NCBI GenBank assembly: GCA_021203945.1
Contig: JAJQAF010000039.1
Location: 1 to 7,280 of the forward strand
Origin: Campylobacter sp.
Lineage (GTDB): Bacteria; Campylobacterota; Campylobacteria; Campylobacterales; Campylobacteraceae
Length of the DNA stretch: 7,280 nt
Reading direction: 5' to 3'
A model generated the notes under the pieces. It was not told the DNA's origin. It ran no database searches and saw only the letters and a list, made by a program, of their open reading frames with translations. Both the position numbers and the translations under genes were made by a program. Positions 5,830-7,280 of the stretch are shown here, piece after piece; the stretch's first letter is position 1, and every line of letters begins with the position of its first letter.

Positions 5830-7143
5830 GTGACAAATACAAAAGCGCAAAAAAGTCCGATGCTAAAATTAGTTACGAATTTAGCATTTTGGGTAATATT
5901 AGGCATAATAGGCGGCGTAGCGGTAGGCATACTCTCGCCGGAGCTAGGCGTAGCCAGCAAGCCCGGCATAGATTATTTCATTAAAGCGCTTAAAATTTTG
6001 ATCGGACCTATCATATTTTTAACGATAGTTTCGGGTATCGTCGGGCTTGAAAGCCTTAAAGATTTAGGCAGTATCGGTTTTAAGGCTTTTATTTATTTTG
6101 AAGTAGTAAGCACGCTAGCGCTTGCGGTTGGAATTATATTCGGCGAAGTTCTAAAGCCGGGACACGGAATGCATCTAGACTATACGCAGCTTGACCCTAG
6201 TAGCGTAGAAAAATATACGCACGTAGATCGAGATATAGGCTCAATGTGGAGCATTCTAAAAAGCGCCGTTCCTAGCGATCCGATCAGCCCTTTTATCCAT
6301 TCAAATACGCTTCAGGTTTTATTTATGGCGCTTATCGTCGCGATAATACTGTCGTTTTTAAGCAACGAACACAAAAAAGCCTGCTTAAGACCGCTTGAAT
6401 TTATCCAACATTACGTTTTAAAGTTGCTTACTTGGCTTATGCTCTTTAGCCCCGTAGCCGCATTTTCGGCTATGGCGTATCTTATCGGCAAATTTGGAAT
6501 CGGCTCGCTAATAGGCATGATAGAGCTTCTAGCCGTTATGGCGGTTGCATGTCTATTTTTTATATTTGTCGTTCTAGGCGTTATTTGTTATTTTGCCAAA
6601 GTTAATATCTTTAAATTTATGCGTTTTATATCAAAAGAAGTTCTAGTCGTATTTGCGACTAGCTCAAGCGAAACGGCTTTAGCTCCGCTTATGCAAAAGC
6701 TGGAAGCCGCCGGCATAAACAGAGGTGCGGTAGGACTCATCATACCGACTGGATATTCTTTCAATCTTGACTGCACGAATATTTATTTGAGTTTGAGTAT
6801 CATTTTTTTGGCGCAAGCCTTTGGTATTCCGCTTACGTTTGAGCACCTTATAAGCGTGCTGATCGTATTGATGATAACAAGCAAGGGCGCGGTAGGAGTA
6901 ACGGGCTCAGGCTTTATAGTCCTAGCCGGAACGCTTGCGGCGCTTCCTAGCACGGGCATACCGGTTGTTACCGTAGCCGTATTGCTAGGCGTAGATAAAT
7001 TTATGTCGGAAATGCGAGCCGTAGGCAATCTCTGCGGAAATGCCGTCGGTTGTATGGTTGTATCCATCTGGGATAAAAAGGTAGATATGGATAAATTTAG
7101 ATACGCTTTAGATCATCCGGAAGAGTATCACTTTCATTCATGA
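5830..7143 (+). CDS. dctA: DctA-type C4-dicarboxylate:cation symporter (DAACS/SDF family)
   Basis: A 437-residue inner-membrane secondary transporter expected to import succinate, fumarate or malate with cations. Family landmarks in order: LIGPIIFLTIVSGIVGLESL (57-76), the first hairpin serine motif TSSSET (277-282), the helix-7 cation-site motif SFNLDCT (310-316), the second hairpin SKGAVGVTGSGF (351-362), and the helix-8 substrate motif DKFMSEMRAVGNLCGN (389-404) with Asp389, Arg396, Asn400 and Asn404. The Ser-Glu-x-Arg pattern in that helix matches DctA rather than glutamate carriers, and the protein aligns by eye with E. coli DctA over its whole length. Helix 7 normally reads NLDGT, but here the glycine is Cys315. 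The start is GTG, supported by the AAAGGA above. It is the last gene of the yebC unit, followed at once by a terminator. Family is certain; substrate is inferred. Confidence 0.92.
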   Translation: MTNTKAQKSPMLKLVTNLAFWVILGIIGGVAVGILSPELGVASKPGIDYFIKALKILIGPIIFLTIVSGIVGLESLKDLGSIGFKAFIYFEVVSTLALAVGIIFGEVLKPGHGMHLDYTQLDPSSVEKYTHVDRDIGSMWSILKSAVPSDPISPFIHSNTLQVLFMALIVAIILSFLSNEHKKACLRPLEFIQHYVLKLLTWLMLFSPVAAFSAMAYLIGKFGIGSLIGMIELLAVMAVACLFFIFVVLGVICYFAKVNIFKFMRFISKEVLVVFATSSSETALAPLMQKLEAAGINRGAVGLIIPTGYSFNLDCTNIYLSLSIIFLAQAFGIPLTFEHLISVLIVLMITSKGAVGVTGSGFIVLAGTLAALPSTGIPVVTVAVLLGVDKFMSEMRAVGNLCGNAVGCMVVSIWDKKVDMDKFRYALDHPEEYHFHS

Positions 7144-7150
7144 GTTTGAA

Positions 7151-7186
7151 ATTTAGAGCGTTATAAGCGCTCTAAATATTTGTTTT
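7151..7186 (+). terminator. Intrinsic terminator of the yebC-ppi-dctA operon
   Basis: ATTTAGAGCG (7151-7160) and CGCTCTAAAT (7168-7177) form a perfect 10-bp stem with a 7-base loop, followed by TTTGTTTT (7179-7186). It begins eight bases after the dctA stop. The lack of a T-run on the opposite side suggests it works for plus-strand transcripts only. Confidence 0.88.
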
Positions 7187-7203
7187 AAATTAAAAATTTA
7201 AAA
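7183..7203. repeat. AT-only inverted repeat after the dctA terminator
   Basis: TTTTAAAT (7183-7190) and ATTTAAAA (7196-7203) form an 8-bp stem with a 5-base loop. With no G-C pairs it is probably a by-product of AT-rich intergenic DNA, though it could add a weak second stop for transcription. Confidence 0.3.
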
Positions 7204-7280
7204 ATATGCCCATTTACTCTCATTAACCCCCTCACACCCCGCTAACAATCACAACCTTACATACGTTCAGATCTAAGGGG
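7204..7280. other. Window-end stretch without a supported gene; possible tail of a minus-strand gene
   Basis: The plus strand is C-rich here (CCCCCTCACACCCC, 7226-7239), unlike the surrounding AT-rich DNA. On the minus strand one frame is open from the window edge for 15 codons to a TGA (near 7232), and another for 7 codons to a TAA at 7259-7257. Either could be the end of a convergent gene, but both are too short to judge. Confidence 0.2.

Noticed and set aside
5787..5969. Minus-strand open frame across the ppi-dctA junction
   Set aside because: It is antisense to the dctA start and first membrane helix; its hydrophobic product mirrors that coding.
6588..7067. Minus-strand open frames opposite dctA
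   Set aside because: Antisense to conserved transporter motifs, with no independent promoter or ribosome site.
7257..7280. CRISPR repeat, tRNA end or insertion-sequence end at the right edge
   Set aside because: No repeat unit recurs, there is no T-arm or CCA-type end, and no terminal inverted repeat pairs with anything in the window.

Overview
The window looks like chromosomal DNA from a Campylobacter-type Campylobacterota (epsilonproteobacterium). The DNA is AT-rich and full of AAATTT and CTAAAATTT strings, the Shine-Dalgarno sites are AAGGA/AAAGGA, and the -10 boxes are TATAAT preceded by T-rich DNA. The YebC N-terminus ([16 protein letters not shown]) and the His-Cys-x-x-Cys copper chaperone are of a type I associate with Campylobacter. 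The species cannot be fixed from this window.

Layout. Bases 1-401 (minus) hold the first 133 codons of argH (argininosuccinate lyase), cut by the window edge. A 216-base divergent spacer leads to a 116-residue, cysteine-free, largely helical protein on the plus strand (618-968). Its upstream DNA resembles a sigma-28 flagellar promoter. Bases 940-4443 (minus) form a tight four-gene unit, transcribed in the order GNAT acetyltransferase, copZ-like copper chaperone, copA (Cu+ P1B-ATPase), TorD/DmsD-like chaperone. The junctions are a 4-base ATGA overlap, a 1-base gap and a 9-base gap. The unit appears to end in an AT-rich hairpin terminator that lies inside the 3' end of the opposing 116-residue gene. 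From a second divergent spacer (4444-4598), a plus-strand unit runs yebC (translation/regulatory factor), cyclophilin-type peptidyl-prolyl isomerase, and a DctA-type C4-dicarboxylate symporter. It closes with a clear intrinsic terminator at 7151-7186. The last ~90 bases hold no gene I can support.

How the genes fit together. The copper unit is a standard cytoplasmic Cu+ handling pair: a small metallochaperone delivering to an efflux ATPase. It is bracketed by two less expected partners, a GNAT enzyme in front and a TorD-like chaperone behind. No copper-responsive regulator is encoded in the window. The GNAT gene appears to be read from a promoter so close to its ATG that its mRNA would be leaderless. 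The plus-strand unit is housekeeping in character. No mobile element, CRISPR array, tRNA or rRNA was seen. The most unusual points are the TorD-like gene in a copper operon, the probable leaderless start of that operon, and the small putative flagellar-coexpressed protein whose gene overlaps the operon's terminator.
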